Assembly (NCBI RefSeq): GCF_014323405.1 | Contig: NZ_JACRWE010000003.1 | Coordinates: forward strand, 124,001-188,000 | Direction: 5' to 3' | DNA length: 64,000 nucleotides | Source of the DNA: Romboutsia faecis | GTDB lineage: Bacteria; Bacillota; Clostridia; Peptostreptococcales; Peptostreptococcaceae | Shown here: piece by piece, positions 8,177 through 16,550 of the stretch | Position numbering within the stretch: position 1 is the stretch's first letter | Layout of the letters: each line of letters opens with the position of its first letter | The notes under the pieces: generated by a model | The model's database searches: none | What the model was told of the DNA's origin: nothing | What the model saw: only the letters and a program-made list of their open reading frames with translations | Made by a program: the position numbers and the translations under genes

Positions 8177-9959
8177 ATTTCAAATATCTCCAAAGAGTCG
8201 TACGACTTATACCAAGTTTTTTTGCAGCCTGACTTTGGTTTTGATTACACTGAGATAAAACAACATGAACAACATCTTGAATTATATCACTTAAAGGTTT
8301 ATCATAATTAAAGTTTATTGAAGGTTGATTAGAATTTTGTACTGGAAATTGTTGAGATTCCTTAGCTAAAATACTTTCTACAGACTCAGTACTTATATAT
8401 GGTGTATTTGTTAACATAACAAGTTCCATTAAAACTCTTTTTAACTGAATAAAGTTTTGTGGCCAATAATAAGAACTTAAAAGAGGTATAGCATCTGGCT
8501 CAAACCCAATAACTTGTTTAGATAAATTTAAATTTAAAGCATTAAGATACAAACTAGATGATGAAAGCAAATCTTCTTTTAAATCACGTAGTGGTGGTAG
8601 ATATAGTGTTATACATGATAAGTACTCAATAAAATCACGTGCTGGATCACAATCATTATTTTTTAATGTCTGAGAACAAGAAAGTATAATACGATTACGC
8701 TTATGTAAATTTGTATCAATAATAAGAGTAAGTAATTGTTTTCGTTGTAGTTGTGATAATGCTTGTATATTACTTATAAAAATAGTATTGCGATTATCAC
8801 AAAATGGAGAATTATAATTATGTATTAAGAAATCCCAAGATTTATCATTTAGCAACTCACAATTAATTATAATAAATGGATTTTTATTAGCACTACTTTC
8901 AAAATATAGCTTCGAAGCAACCATATCCTTTCCAGTGCCTTTTTCTCCAAGTATAATAACAGGTAAAGATGTAAGATTAATTTGTTCAATTTGTGTATTC
9001 ATTGATAATGATGCTAGTGTAAGATTATAAAAACTATTATAATATTTATCTTTCGTTTCATTACAGTCTGTAAATCGTATACCATGCTTACTGCTTCTAT
9101 TTAAGACTGGATTAGGCTCAATGGAAAAAATAAATAAATTTTGCTTATCTAATCTTATTTTATTAAGAGATATAGAATATAAAGTATTTTCAATTAGATG
9201 AAAAGATTTTTCAAAAGAACCACTTTGTGAATCTGGTAATATACTTTTTAAATAGTTTATTATAGATTTGTTATTATCTAATACACAGTTAGAAAAATAA
9301 ACAGATTTATTATCATCAAGGATTATAGTATTGGCAGTTTGCATTTCTAATGTTTTTGTTAAAACATAATTTTTTTCCTCAAGAGAAGCATAATCATTAT
9401 AAACTTTTATTGCTTGGTCAAATGCAGATTGAATACTTTCAGGGCCAGATGTTATAAGAATTGGATTAAGTCCCATATCTTTTGCAATTATGCTCGTAAT
9501 AGTGTCGCAGATAATAACATTACAGTTTTTGCTTTTTAGTATACTTAAAATATTTGAAATTTCCTCAGTCCTATCTATAGTTATAATATCAACTTTATAC
9601 TGTAGTAAGTCACATAAAGTATGTGCAGTAGATGTTATTGAAGAGAATCCTACGATTGCATAATTTTGAGCATAGTTTTCTGCAAGTTTAATAGTTCGTA
9701 GTATATCGTAAACGGATATTGATATCTCAATAACAGGTGTTTTAGTAAGGTTTTTTAATAACTCAGCTGTACCACCTCTTGATATAACAACATCATAATT
9801 TTCCATTAGATGCTCAGATAAAGTATCAGTACCAGAACTTATATCTCCTACAAATGTTGTCAAGTTTAAATCATTTCTACCTTCAGCAAGTTTTGACATT
9901 ATATTTTCCATACCGCTATATGGAGCAATACCAAGTATATTGATTTTTCTTTTATTCAT
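8175..9959 (-). CDS. PrpR_N-domain AAA+ regulator lacking the sigma-54 contact loop
   Basis: A 594-residue regulator. Residues 1-200 form a PrpR-type sensor (two Rossmann-like lobes; ISRGGTAELLKN and ITSGPESIQSAFDQA are typical). Residues 200-300 are PAS-like. Residues 310-530 are an AAA+ domain with a Walker A GEKGTGKD, but I see no GAFTGA loop and no clear sigma-54-type Walker B. A Fis-type HTH (NQSQAAKKLGISRTTLWRYL) closes the protein. Without GAFTGA it should not activate sigma-54 and may instead work with the main sigma factor. A good site, AAAGGTGAG, precedes the ATG. It is divergent from the eight-gene acid-sugar operon and is its likely regulator. Confidence 0.85.
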   Translation of the reverse strand: MNKRKINILGIAPYSGMENIMSKLAEGRNDLNLTTFVGDISSGTDTLSEHLMENYDVVISRGGTAELLKNLTKTPVIEISISVYDILRTIKLAENYAQNYAIVGFSSITSTAHTLCDLLQYKVDIITIDRTEEISNILSILKSKNCNVIICDTITSIIAKDMGLNPILITSGPESIQSAFDQAIKVYNDYASLEEKNYVLTKTLEMQTANTIILDDNKSVYFSNCVLDNNKSIINYLKSILPDSQSGSFEKSFHLIENTLYSISLNKIRLDKQNLFIFSIEPNPVLNRSSKHGIRFTDCNETKDKYYNSFYNLTLASLSMNTQIEQINLTSLPVIILGEKGTGKDMVASKLYFESSANKNPFIIINCELLNDKSWDFLIHNYNSPFCDNRNTIFISNIQALSQLQRKQLLTLIIDTNLHKRNRIILSCSQTLKNNDCDPARDFIEYLSCITLYLPPLRDLKEDLLSSSSLYLNALNLNLSKQVIGFEPDAIPLLSSYYWPQNFIQLKRVLMELVMLTNTPYISTESVESILAKESQQFPVQNSNQPSINFNYDKPLSDIIQDVVHVVLSQCNQNQSQAAKKLGISRTTLWRYLK

Positions 9960-9978
9960 AGTAACTCACCTTTCTATA

Positions 9979-10054
9979 TGTTTAAATTTGAAACAGTATA
10001 TAAAATAATTATAGATAATTTATACAAAAATGTAAATTGTTTCAAATTTAAACA
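9979..10054. promoter_or_regulatory. Inverted pair of 17-bp operators for the acid-sugar operon
   Basis: TGTTTAAATTTGAAACA at 9979-9995 recurs as its exact reverse complement TGTTTCAAATTTAAACA at 10038-10054. Each copy is itself nearly palindromic (TGTTT...AAACA) and centres are 59 bp apart. The pair lies in the 198-bp gap between the PrpR-type regulator and its divergent operon, so it is very likely the regulator's binding site and may form a loop. No TGGCAC/TTGC sigma-54 promoter is visible. A weak sigma-A candidate, TTGAAA-17-TAAACT, lies further right at about 10075-10103. Confidence 0.7.
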
Positions 10055-10157
10055 CATTTATATTTAAGTGATGTTGAAACAAGTAATTACTAAAGGTAAA
10101 CTTTAGATATAAGTTCTTCAGAAAAACGTTTTAATTAAACATTAATAGGAGGAGGAT

Positions 10158-11432
10158 ATGATAAAGTTACTAATTATCGCAGATGACTTTACTGGAGCAC
10201 TAGATACTGGTGTACAATTTGCTTCTGAAGGAATTAAAACAAGGGTACTTGTTTACAATCCTTGTGAAAAGTTAATTGATGACGAAGATAATGATACAGA
10301 TGTATTAGTTATAGATGCCGAAACAAGACATCTTTCTAAAGAAAAGGCATATAAAATTATTTATGATATAGTAAAGAAATCAAAAGAAGAAAATATTAAA
10401 TTTTTATACAAAAAAACTGATTCAGCTTTACGTGGAAATATCGGAAGTGAGCTAAGTGCAATGCTTAAAGCGTCAAATGAAAAGTCACTACCATTTATAC
10501 CTGCTTTTCCTAAAATGAATAGAATAACTAAAAATGGTGTTCATTATATTGATAATATCCCAGTAGATAAAAGCGTTTTTGGACAGGATCCGTTTGAACC
10601 AGTAAAGTATAGTTCAGTAAAAGAGATTATTAAAGATCAAAGTAGTATTGAGACAATAGAAATACCAGTAGCTAATAAAGTATTAGCAAAAAAAAGCAAA
10701 GGAATTTTAATATATGATGCACAATCAGAAGAAGATTTACAAAATATTGGAAGTCAAATATTAAAAGACAATATGTGTAATATAATGGCTGGATGTGCAG
10801 GATTTGCAGAAGTGCTACCTAGAATACTAGGCTTATCAGGGAATATACAAAGTAAAGTTAAACTTAGTGAAAAATTACTAGTAGTATGTGGAAGTGTAAA
10901 TCCTATTACTAAAAGACAATTAGATTATGGAGAAAAGTATGGGTTTAAAAGAATTCATTTAAGCCCTGAGCAAAAAATCAAAGAAAAATATTGGGAAACT
11001 GAAGAAGGTTTAAATAAGTTGAAAAAAATAAAGTATAGCATTCAAGAGAGTGATTGTTGCATTTTAGATAGCAATGATAAAGATAGTGATAATGAAACTT
11101 TTGAGTATGCCAACTTAAATGGAGTATCAGTAGAAGAAATTCGTGTAAATATATCTCAGACAATGGGTTATTTATTAAAGAAAATTATAGATAAGAATGT
11201 AAATGCTACATTCCTTGTAACAGGTGGAGACACATTATTAGGGTTTATGGAAAAAGTTGGGGTAAATGAATTGACTCCAATATGTGAATTAACAAAAGGC
11301 TGTGTTCTTACACAAATGGAATATGGTGAAAAAATATATCATGTAATATCTAAATCTGGTGGTTTTGGGGAAGAAAACTTAATCAAAACACTTATTGATT
11401 TATTGAAAAGTAAGGAGATAAATGTAGGATGA
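10158..11432 (+). CDS. Four-carbon acid sugar kinase family protein (DUF1537)
   Basis: A 424-residue ATP-dependent kinase of the OtnK/DtnK family, which phosphorylates C4 acids such as threonate or 2-oxo-tetronate on the terminal hydroxyl. The N-terminal substrate domain has the hallmark ADDFTGALDTGVQF (residues 8-21) and KKTDSALRGN (89-98). The C-terminal nucleotide domain has TGGDTLLGFM and SKSGGFGEE. The length is normal. It is the first gene of the operon, with AGGAGGAGG before the ATG, and overlaps the next gene by 4 bp (ATGA). Together with the PdxA-type gene downstream it forms the known kinase/dehydrogenase pair of C4-acid breakdown. Exact substrate unknown. Confidence 0.9.
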   Translation: MIKLLIIADDFTGALDTGVQFASEGIKTRVLVYNPCEKLIDDEDNDTDVLVIDAETRHLSKEKAYKIIYDIVKKSKEENIKFLYKKTDSALRGNIGSELSAMLKASNEKSLPFIPAFPKMNRITKNGVHYIDNIPVDKSVFGQDPFEPVKYSSVKEIIKDQSSIETIEIPVANKVLAKKSKGILIYDAQSEEDLQNIGSQILKDNMCNIMAGCAGFAEVLPRILGLSGNIQSKVKLSEKLLVVCGSVNPITKRQLDYGEKYGFKRIHLSPEQKIKEKYWETEEGLNKLKKIKYSIQESDCCILDSNDKDSDNETFEYANLNGVSVEEIRVNISQTMGYLLKKIIDKNVNATFLVTGGDTLLGFMEKVGVNELTPICELTKGCVLTQMEYGEKIYHVISKSGGFGEENLIKTLIDLLKSKEINVG

Positions 11433-12571
11433 TAAAATATAGTTTAAAAATACCACAAGCAATATATAGTGGGGAGAATTCATTAGAAAATATTAAAACA
11501 ATAGTTAAAAATTCAAAGAAAATAGCATTATTTACTGATAAAGGAATACAAGGTGCTGGACTTTTAGATAATGTAATAAATCAGTTAGAAGGAGTAGAAG
11601 TAGTTATATTTAATGAACTACCAGCTGAACCTACTTGTGATGAAGCACAAAAGGTAATAGACGAATTTAAAACTTCTAATGCTGATTTTATAATTGCAGT
11701 AGGTGGAGGAAGTGTAATGGATATAGCAAAACTTGCATCTATAGCAATAACTGATGATTATGGAGTAAGAGACTTACTTGATAATCCTCAAATAGGTGTA
11801 AAATCAATAAAAACATTAATGATACCAACAACAGCAGGTACTGGTTCAGAAGCTACTCCAAATAGTATAGTTGCGGTACCAGAAAAAGAATTAAAGGTTG
11901 GAATTGTTAATGAAGCAATGATACCTGATTATGTAATATTGGATGCAATAATGATAAAGAATTTACCATTTAAAATAGCAGCTGCAACAGGCGTTGATGC
12001 TCTAGCTCATGCTATAGAATGTTTTACGTCAAAGAAAGCTACACCTTTTAGTGATATGTTTGCATTAGAATCACTTGAATTAATAATTAATAATATAGAA
12101 AAAGCATGCTTAAATCCAGATGCAATGGAAGCTAAAAATAATATGATGCTTGCAGCATTTTATGCAGGAGTTGCTATAACAGCATCAGGAACAACTGCAG
12201 TACATGCATTATCATATCCACTTGGAGGAAAATATCATATACCTCATGGTGTTTCAAATGCAATGATGCTAGTTCCGGTTATGAAGTTTAATGAACCAGT
12301 TTGTAGACCATTATTAGCTAAAGCTTATGATAGAGTTGTTAAAAATGGTAGAGAAACTACTGAGGAAGCTAAATCAGCATGGATGATAGAAAAATTAGGT
12401 AATATAGTTGAAAAATTAGAAATACCAACAAGTTTAAAAGAGTATGGAGTAGATAATAAAGACTTAGATGTTCTAGTTGAATCAGGGATGAACGTACAAC
12501 GTCTTTTAGTAAATAATATGAGAGAAGTAACTAAAGAAGATGCAAGAGCATTATATTTAGAAATAATGTAA
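11429..12571 (+). CDS. Iron-containing alcohol dehydrogenase
   Basis: A 380-residue group III dehydrogenase that interconverts an alcohol and an aldehyde or ketone with NAD(P). NAD-binding GGGSVMDIAK (residues 91-100) and TTAGTGSEATP (about 135-145) are present. Metal ligands are in DALAHAIECF (Asp, His) and HIPHGVSNAM. It overlaps the kinase gene by 4 bp, implying translational coupling. In this operon it could reduce the aldehyde released by the neighbouring aldolase, or oxidise an incoming alditol-type acid. That role is inference. Confidence 0.9.
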   Translation: MIKYSLKIPQAIYSGENSLENIKTIVKNSKKIALFTDKGIQGAGLLDNVINQLEGVEVVIFNELPAEPTCDEAQKVIDEFKTSNADFIIAVGGGSVMDIAKLASIAITDDYGVRDLLDNPQIGVKSIKTLMIPTTAGTGSEATPNSIVAVPEKELKVGIVNEAMIPDYVILDAIMIKNLPFKIAAATGVDALAHAIECFTSKKATPFSDMFALESLELIINNIEKACLNPDAMEAKNNMMLAAFYAGVAITASGTTAVHALSYPLGGKYHIPHGVSNAMMLVPVMKFNEPVCRPLLAKAYDRVVKNGRETTEEAKSAWMIEKLGNIVEKLEIPTSLKEYGVDNKDLDVLVESGMNVQRLLVNNMREVTKEDARALYLEIM

Positions 12572-12584
12572 GGGGGACATAAAA

Positions 12585-13487
12585 ATGAGAAACTTAGAAT
12601 TAAGAGGTATAATACCACCAATAGTAACACCAATGAATGAAGATGAAAGTATAAATGAACAAGAATTAAGAAACCAAGTAAACCGTCAAATTGAAGCAGG
12701 AGCTCATGGTATATTTCCATTCGGTACTAATGGTGAAGCATACATATTAAGCGAAGAAGAAAAAGAAAGAGTTCTTGCTATAGTAATAGAAGAGACAAAT
12801 AAAAGAGTTCCAGTTTATGCAGGAACAGGATGTATAAGTACAAAAGATACTATTCGTTTATCTAAAAAAGCACAAGAGTTAGGTGCAGATGTTTTATCTA
12901 TAATAACACCTTCTTTTGCAGCAGCATCTCAAGAAGAATTATATCAACATTTTAAAGCAGTAGCAGAAGCTGTAGATATGCCAATAGTTTTATATAACAT
13001 ACCAGCAAGAACTGGAAATGCTATTTCTCCAGCAACAGTAAAAAGATTAAGTAAAATAAAAAATATAGTTGGAGTAAAAGATAGTTCAGGAAACTTTGAT
13101 AATATGCTTCAATATATAGAAGTTACAAGAGATAGAGAAGACTTCGTTGTTTTATCAGGAAATGACTCACTTATATTATGGAACTTAATGGCTGGAGGCT
13201 CTGGAGGAATAGCAGGTTGTGCAAATGTATATCCAGAAGTAATGGTATCAATTTATGAAAACTTTAAAGCTGGAAATATTGAAAAAGCAAGACAAGCACA
13301 AGATAGCATAAGATCATTTAGAGGATGCTTCAAACATGGAAATCCAAATACAATTGTAAAAGCAGCAGTAGATATGTTAGGACATCCAGTTGGAAAATGC
13401 CGTGCACCATTTAATTATATACCACAAGCAGGAATTGAAGAATTAAAAACAGTTTTAGAAGAAAATAAAAATAAGGGAATGAAATAG
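12585..13487 (+). CDS. DapA/NAL-family class I aldolase
   Basis: A 300-residue TIM-barrel lyase of the dihydrodipicolinate synthase/N-acetylneuraminate lyase superfamily, using a lysine Schiff base with pyruvate. Markers are PFGTNGEAYILSEEEK (residues 45-60), the tyrosine in LYNIPARTGN and the lysine in VGVKDSSGN. In a housekeeping setting this would be dapA, but here it sits in a sugar-acid operon, where such enzymes split 2-keto-3-deoxy acids to pyruvate plus an aldehyde. A strong AGGGGGA site lies before the ATG, 13 bp after the dehydrogenase gene. I infer a catabolic rather than lysine-pathway role. Confidence 0.85.
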   Translation: MRNLELRGIIPPIVTPMNEDESINEQELRNQVNRQIEAGAHGIFPFGTNGEAYILSEEEKERVLAIVIEETNKRVPVYAGTGCISTKDTIRLSKKAQELGADVLSIITPSFAAASQEELYQHFKAVAEAVDMPIVLYNIPARTGNAISPATVKRLSKIKNIVGVKDSSGNFDNMLQYIEVTRDREDFVVLSGNDSLILWNLMAGGSGGIAGCANVYPEVMVSIYENFKAGNIEKARQAQDSIRSFRGCFKHGNPNTIVKAAVDMLGHPVGKCRAPFNYIPQAGIEELKTVLEENKNKGMK

Positions 13488-13512
13488 TTAGAAACTGTAA
13501 GGAGAGCTTAAG

Positions 13513-14568
13513 ATGGATAAAAAAATGATTATTGGTATAACAATGGGTGATCCAGCTAGTATTGGACCTGAGATAACAGTAAAAACTTTAGCTGATAAAA
13601 CTATTTACGATAAATGTCAACCAATTGTAGTTGGAGATGTATCTGTAATGGAAGAGGCCGTAAAGATAGTAGGAAGAGAAAATGATATAAAAATACATGG
13701 AATAAATAGTGTTGATGAAGCTTTATTTACGCCAGGTACTATAGATGTTTATGATATGAAGCTAGTAGATATAAATGAATTAAAACGTGGAGAAGTATCA
13801 ATTATGTCTGGTAATGCTGCATTCCAATATGTAAAAAAAGTAATTGAATTAGCTATGGAAAATAAAATAGATGCAACAGTAACTAACGCTATTAATAAAG
13901 AGGCTATAAATCTTGCAGGTTATCATTATTCTGGTCATACAGAAATTTATGCTGAGTTTACAAATACTGAAAAGTACACGATGATGCTTGCTCATGAAAA
14001 TCTTAGAGTTGTTCATGTATCAACACATGTATCTTTAAGAGAAGCTTGTGATAGAGTCAAAAAAGATAGAGTATTAGAAGTTATAAGAATTGCAAATCAA
14101 GCTTGTAAAGAACTTGGAATAAAAGAGCCTAAGATTGGAGTAGCTGGATTAAATCCACATAGTGGAGAAAATGGAATGTTTGGTAGAGAAGAAATTGATG
14201 AAATTATACCTGCAATCAATATAGCTAGTGAAGAAGGTATTATTGTTGAAGGACCAGTTCCTCCTGATACAGTATTTTCAAAGGCAAAAGGTGGATGGTA
14301 TGATATTGTAGTAACTATGTACCATGACCAAGGTCATATTCCGCTTAAAGTTGTTGGATTTGTATATAATCATGAGGAGCAAAAATGGGATGCAGTTGCA
14401 GGTGTAAATATTACTTTAGGATTACCTATAATTCGTACATCTGTTGATCACGGAACTGCATTTGATCAAGCTGGAAAAGGAATAGCTAATGAACTAAGCC
14501 TTATAAATGCTATTGAATATGCGATACCTATGGCTCAGAATAAAAAAGTCGTTGAAGTATGTAATTAG
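13513..14568 (+). CDS. PdxA2-type 4-phospho-acid dehydrogenase
   Basis: A 351-residue NAD-dependent dehydrogenase of the PdxA family. The metal-binding histidines are in VSTHVSLREA, GLNPHSGENG and YHDQGHIPLK. Members found beside DUF1537 kinases (PdxA2) oxidise 4-phospho-D-threonate or -erythronate, and the product loses CO2 to give dihydroxyacetone phosphate. The kinase three genes upstream fits this exactly. The true vitamin B6 enzyme would not normally be in such a context. AAGGAGAG precedes the ATG. A stable hairpin follows at 14622-14658. Confidence 0.9.
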   Translation: MDKKMIIGITMGDPASIGPEITVKTLADKTIYDKCQPIVVGDVSVMEEAVKIVGRENDIKIHGINSVDEALFTPGTIDVYDMKLVDINELKRGEVSIMSGNAAFQYVKKVIELAMENKIDATVTNAINKEAINLAGYHYSGHTEIYAEFTNTEKYTMMLAHENLRVVHVSTHVSLREACDRVKKDRVLEVIRIANQACKELGIKEPKIGVAGLNPHSGENGMFGREEIDEIIPAINIASEEGIIVEGPVPPDTVFSKAKGGWYDIVVTMYHDQGHIPLKVVGFVYNHEEQKWDAVAGVNITLGLPIIRTSVDHGTAFDQAGKGIANELSLINAIEYAIPMAQNKKVVEVCN

Positions 14569-14621
14569 TATAAGAAATATACAATAAGTTTTGATTTGAT
14601 TTTGTTCATCCTTCTTCTTAA

Positions 14622-14658
14622 TTAAGGTAGATATAAGTTTTAGCTATATCTACTTTAA
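14622..14658 (+). other. Intra-operon hairpin without T run
   Basis: TTAAGGTAGATATA pairs with TATATCTACTTTAA (14 bp, one wobble) in the 141-bp gap between the PdxA2-type gene and the TRAP genes. It is followed by TGGGAAG, not by T, so it is more likely an mRNA-processing or stability element, or the scar of a lost gene, than a full terminator. Confidence 0.5.
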
Positions 14659-14709
14659 TGGGAAGAGTTATGTTAATATAAATTAATAAAGTGGAAGAGG
14701 AGATAAATC

Positions 14710-15210
14710 ATGAAAGAGAATAGTTTTTTTTATAAATTTGAAGAAAACGTTATTGCAGTTGGAATTATTATAATGGTTGTTATGGAAACTTTAAATGTAG
14801 TTTGTAGATTATTAGTACCTTCTCTAGGGGGACTTCCTGAAGAATTAGCTGTATTTGCTTACACTTTTGTATGCTTCTTATGTGCTAGTTATTGTACTAA
14901 AAAGGGTGAAAATATAATAGTTGATGTATTAACTATGAGATATAGTAAAAAAATACAAAATTATTTAAAAATAATACAATACATAGTGGATTCAGTAGTA
15001 TCTATACTATTCTTATATGGTTCTGTATTAGTTGTAATTGCGACAAAATCAGGTGGAGAAGTAGGGGTTACAGGTATTCCACTTTGGATTATATATACTG
15101 CACCTATATTTGGATTTGGGCTTAATCTTATACGTAATATACAAAATATAATAATAGAAACTAAGAGTAAAAATAGTATACAACCAGTTGAAGAACTAGT
15201 TGCAGAATAG
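14710..15210 (+). CDS. TRAP transporter small subunit (DctQ type)
   Basis: A 166-residue four-helix membrane protein, the small permease subunit of a tripartite ATP-independent periplasmic transporter. The helix pattern and the central EELAVFAYTFVCFLCASYC stretch (residues 44-62) fit the family. GAGGAGA lies before the ATG. The large subunit follows 24 bp later. TRAP systems take up carboxylates including sialic and sugar acids using the sodium gradient and need an extracytoplasmic binding protein, whose gene is absent from this window. Confidence 0.85.
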   Translation: MKENSFFYKFEENVIAVGIIIMVVMETLNVVCRLLVPSLGGLPEELAVFAYTFVCFLCASYCTKKGENIIVDVLTMRYSKKIQNYLKIIQYIVDSVVSILFLYGSVLVVIATKSGGEVGVTGIPLWIIYTAPIFGFGLNLIRNIQNIIIETKSKNSIQPVEELVAE

Positions 15211-15234
15211 TTATAAATTAAGGGGGAATATATA

Positions 15235-16518
15235 ATGATTTCATTAATCTTTGGTTCATTTTTTTCTACATTAATACTATTAGGTTTCTCTATGGTATTA
15301 GCATATTCAGCAGCATTTATACTACCTGCACTTGCTACTGGTGGATCACTTTATGGGATGCAAGATATAGTATCTTGGCTACTTGGTGCAGCTGGAAAGT
15401 CAACATATGTAGCAATAGCCTTATTCGTTGTATCTGGGAATATAATGTCAGAAGGTAAGCTAACAGAAAAGATATTTGAAATTTTCCAGTATTTCTTAGG
15501 TAAATTTAAATCTTGCATACCAATAGTTGCAGTATTGACTGCTATATTCTATGGAATGATATCTGGTTCTGGTATGGCTGTTGTTGCAGCAGTTGGAGCA
15601 ATGGTTCTTCCAATTTTAATTGATTTTGGTTATAACACAGCATTCTTTGCTGCTATGCTTGCAGCAGCGGGTTCACTTGGACAGCTTATACCTCCAAGTT
15701 CAGCTATTCTCCAATACTGTGCAATGGCAGGAACTGATGAAGGTCAAATGTTTAGAGTAGGAGCTGTTATAGGTCTTACATGTGCAGCAGCATTAATAAT
15801 ACTTACACTAATTCACTGTAGAAAAGATACAGGAGATCAAGTAAAAATACAAGAATCTTATAAGAAACTTAAAGCTAGAGGATTTAAAGATGTATTTAGT
15901 AAAAGTATATGGGCTGTTTTATCACCAGTAATAATATTAGGTGGTATATTTACAGAAACTTTATCAGTAGTTGAAGCAGCAGCAGTATCAGTTGTTTATG
16001 CATGTTTTGTATCATTAGTTATCTATAAATCATTAGATTTAAAAGGTCTTTGGGGTGCTTTTGTAGGATCTGTAAAAAGTGTTGCATCTGTTGCTATGAT
16101 GCTTGCATTTGCAGTTGCATTTGGCAAATTAATGGATATATTCCAAGGAGGAGAAATAATAGGAAATGGAATAACAAGTGTATTATCTTCTCCAAATGCA
16201 TTTATATTTGCTAGTATAGTTATAATGTCTATTGGAATGATGTTTATGAATCCAATTGCAATAATTGTTCCAATAGTTGCTCCAATAGCAGCATCATTTG
16301 GAATAGATCCAATGGTATACGGAGCAGGAATGGCTGGTATAGTAGCTATAGGTTCTTTAACACCACCATTTGGAGTAAGTCTTTATATAATGGCACCGAT
16401 TTCAGGAGTTGAGCCATTTAAAATAGCCAAAAAAGTATTACCTATTTGGGGATTAATGACAGCAATTATAGGAATTTACATGTTTTTACCTCAATTATCA
16501 ACATGGGTATTAAAATAA
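15235..16518 (+). CDS. TRAP transporter large permease (DctM type)
   Basis: A 427-residue permease with about twelve hydrophobic segments. The family signatures GSGMAVVAAVGAMVLP (residues 111-126) and LGQLIPPSSAILQYC, and the second-half NPIAIIVPIVAPIAASFGIDP and GSLTPPFGVSLY, are all present, so the protein looks functional. It pairs with the DctQ gene just upstream. No DctP-type lipoprotein or secreted binding protein is found anywhere between 8 and 23 kb, so it either borrows one encoded elsewhere or is stranded. Confidence 0.92.
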   Translation: MISLIFGSFFSTLILLGFSMVLAYSAAFILPALATGGSLYGMQDIVSWLLGAAGKSTYVAIALFVVSGNIMSEGKLTEKIFEIFQYFLGKFKSCIPIVAVLTAIFYGMISGSGMAVVAAVGAMVLPILIDFGYNTAFFAAMLAAAGSLGQLIPPSSAILQYCAMAGTDEGQMFRVGAVIGLTCAAALIILTLIHCRKDTGDQVKIQESYKKLKARGFKDVFSKSIWAVLSPVIILGGIFTETLSVVEAAAVSVVYACFVSLVIYKSLDLKGLWGAFVGSVKSVASVAMMLAFAVAFGKLMDIFQGGEIIGNGITSVLSSPNAFIFASIVIMSIGMMFMNPIAIIVPIVAPIAASFGIDPMVYGAGMAGIVAIGSLTPPFGVSLYIMAPISGVEPFKIAKKVLPIWGLMTAIIGIYMFLPQLSTWVLK

Positions 16519-16550
16519 ATTAACTAATAAAAACAAGGGGAGATAAAATT

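Noticed and set aside
7993..8193. Minus-strand 66-codon frame beside the PrpR gene
   Set aside because: It runs through the terminator hairpin and has no ribosome site; plus-strand debris explains the open frame better.
10055..10157. Sigma-54 promoter expected for a PrpR-type target
   Set aside because: No TGGCAC and TTGC pair at proper spacing is visible.
12585..13487. Calling this gene dapA of lysine synthesis
   Set aside because: Neighbours are all sugar-acid genes, and no other lysine gene is in the window.
13513..14568. Calling this gene pdxA of vitamin B6 synthesis
   Set aside because: The DUF1537 kinase in the same operon indicates the PdxA2 role in C4-acid breakdown.
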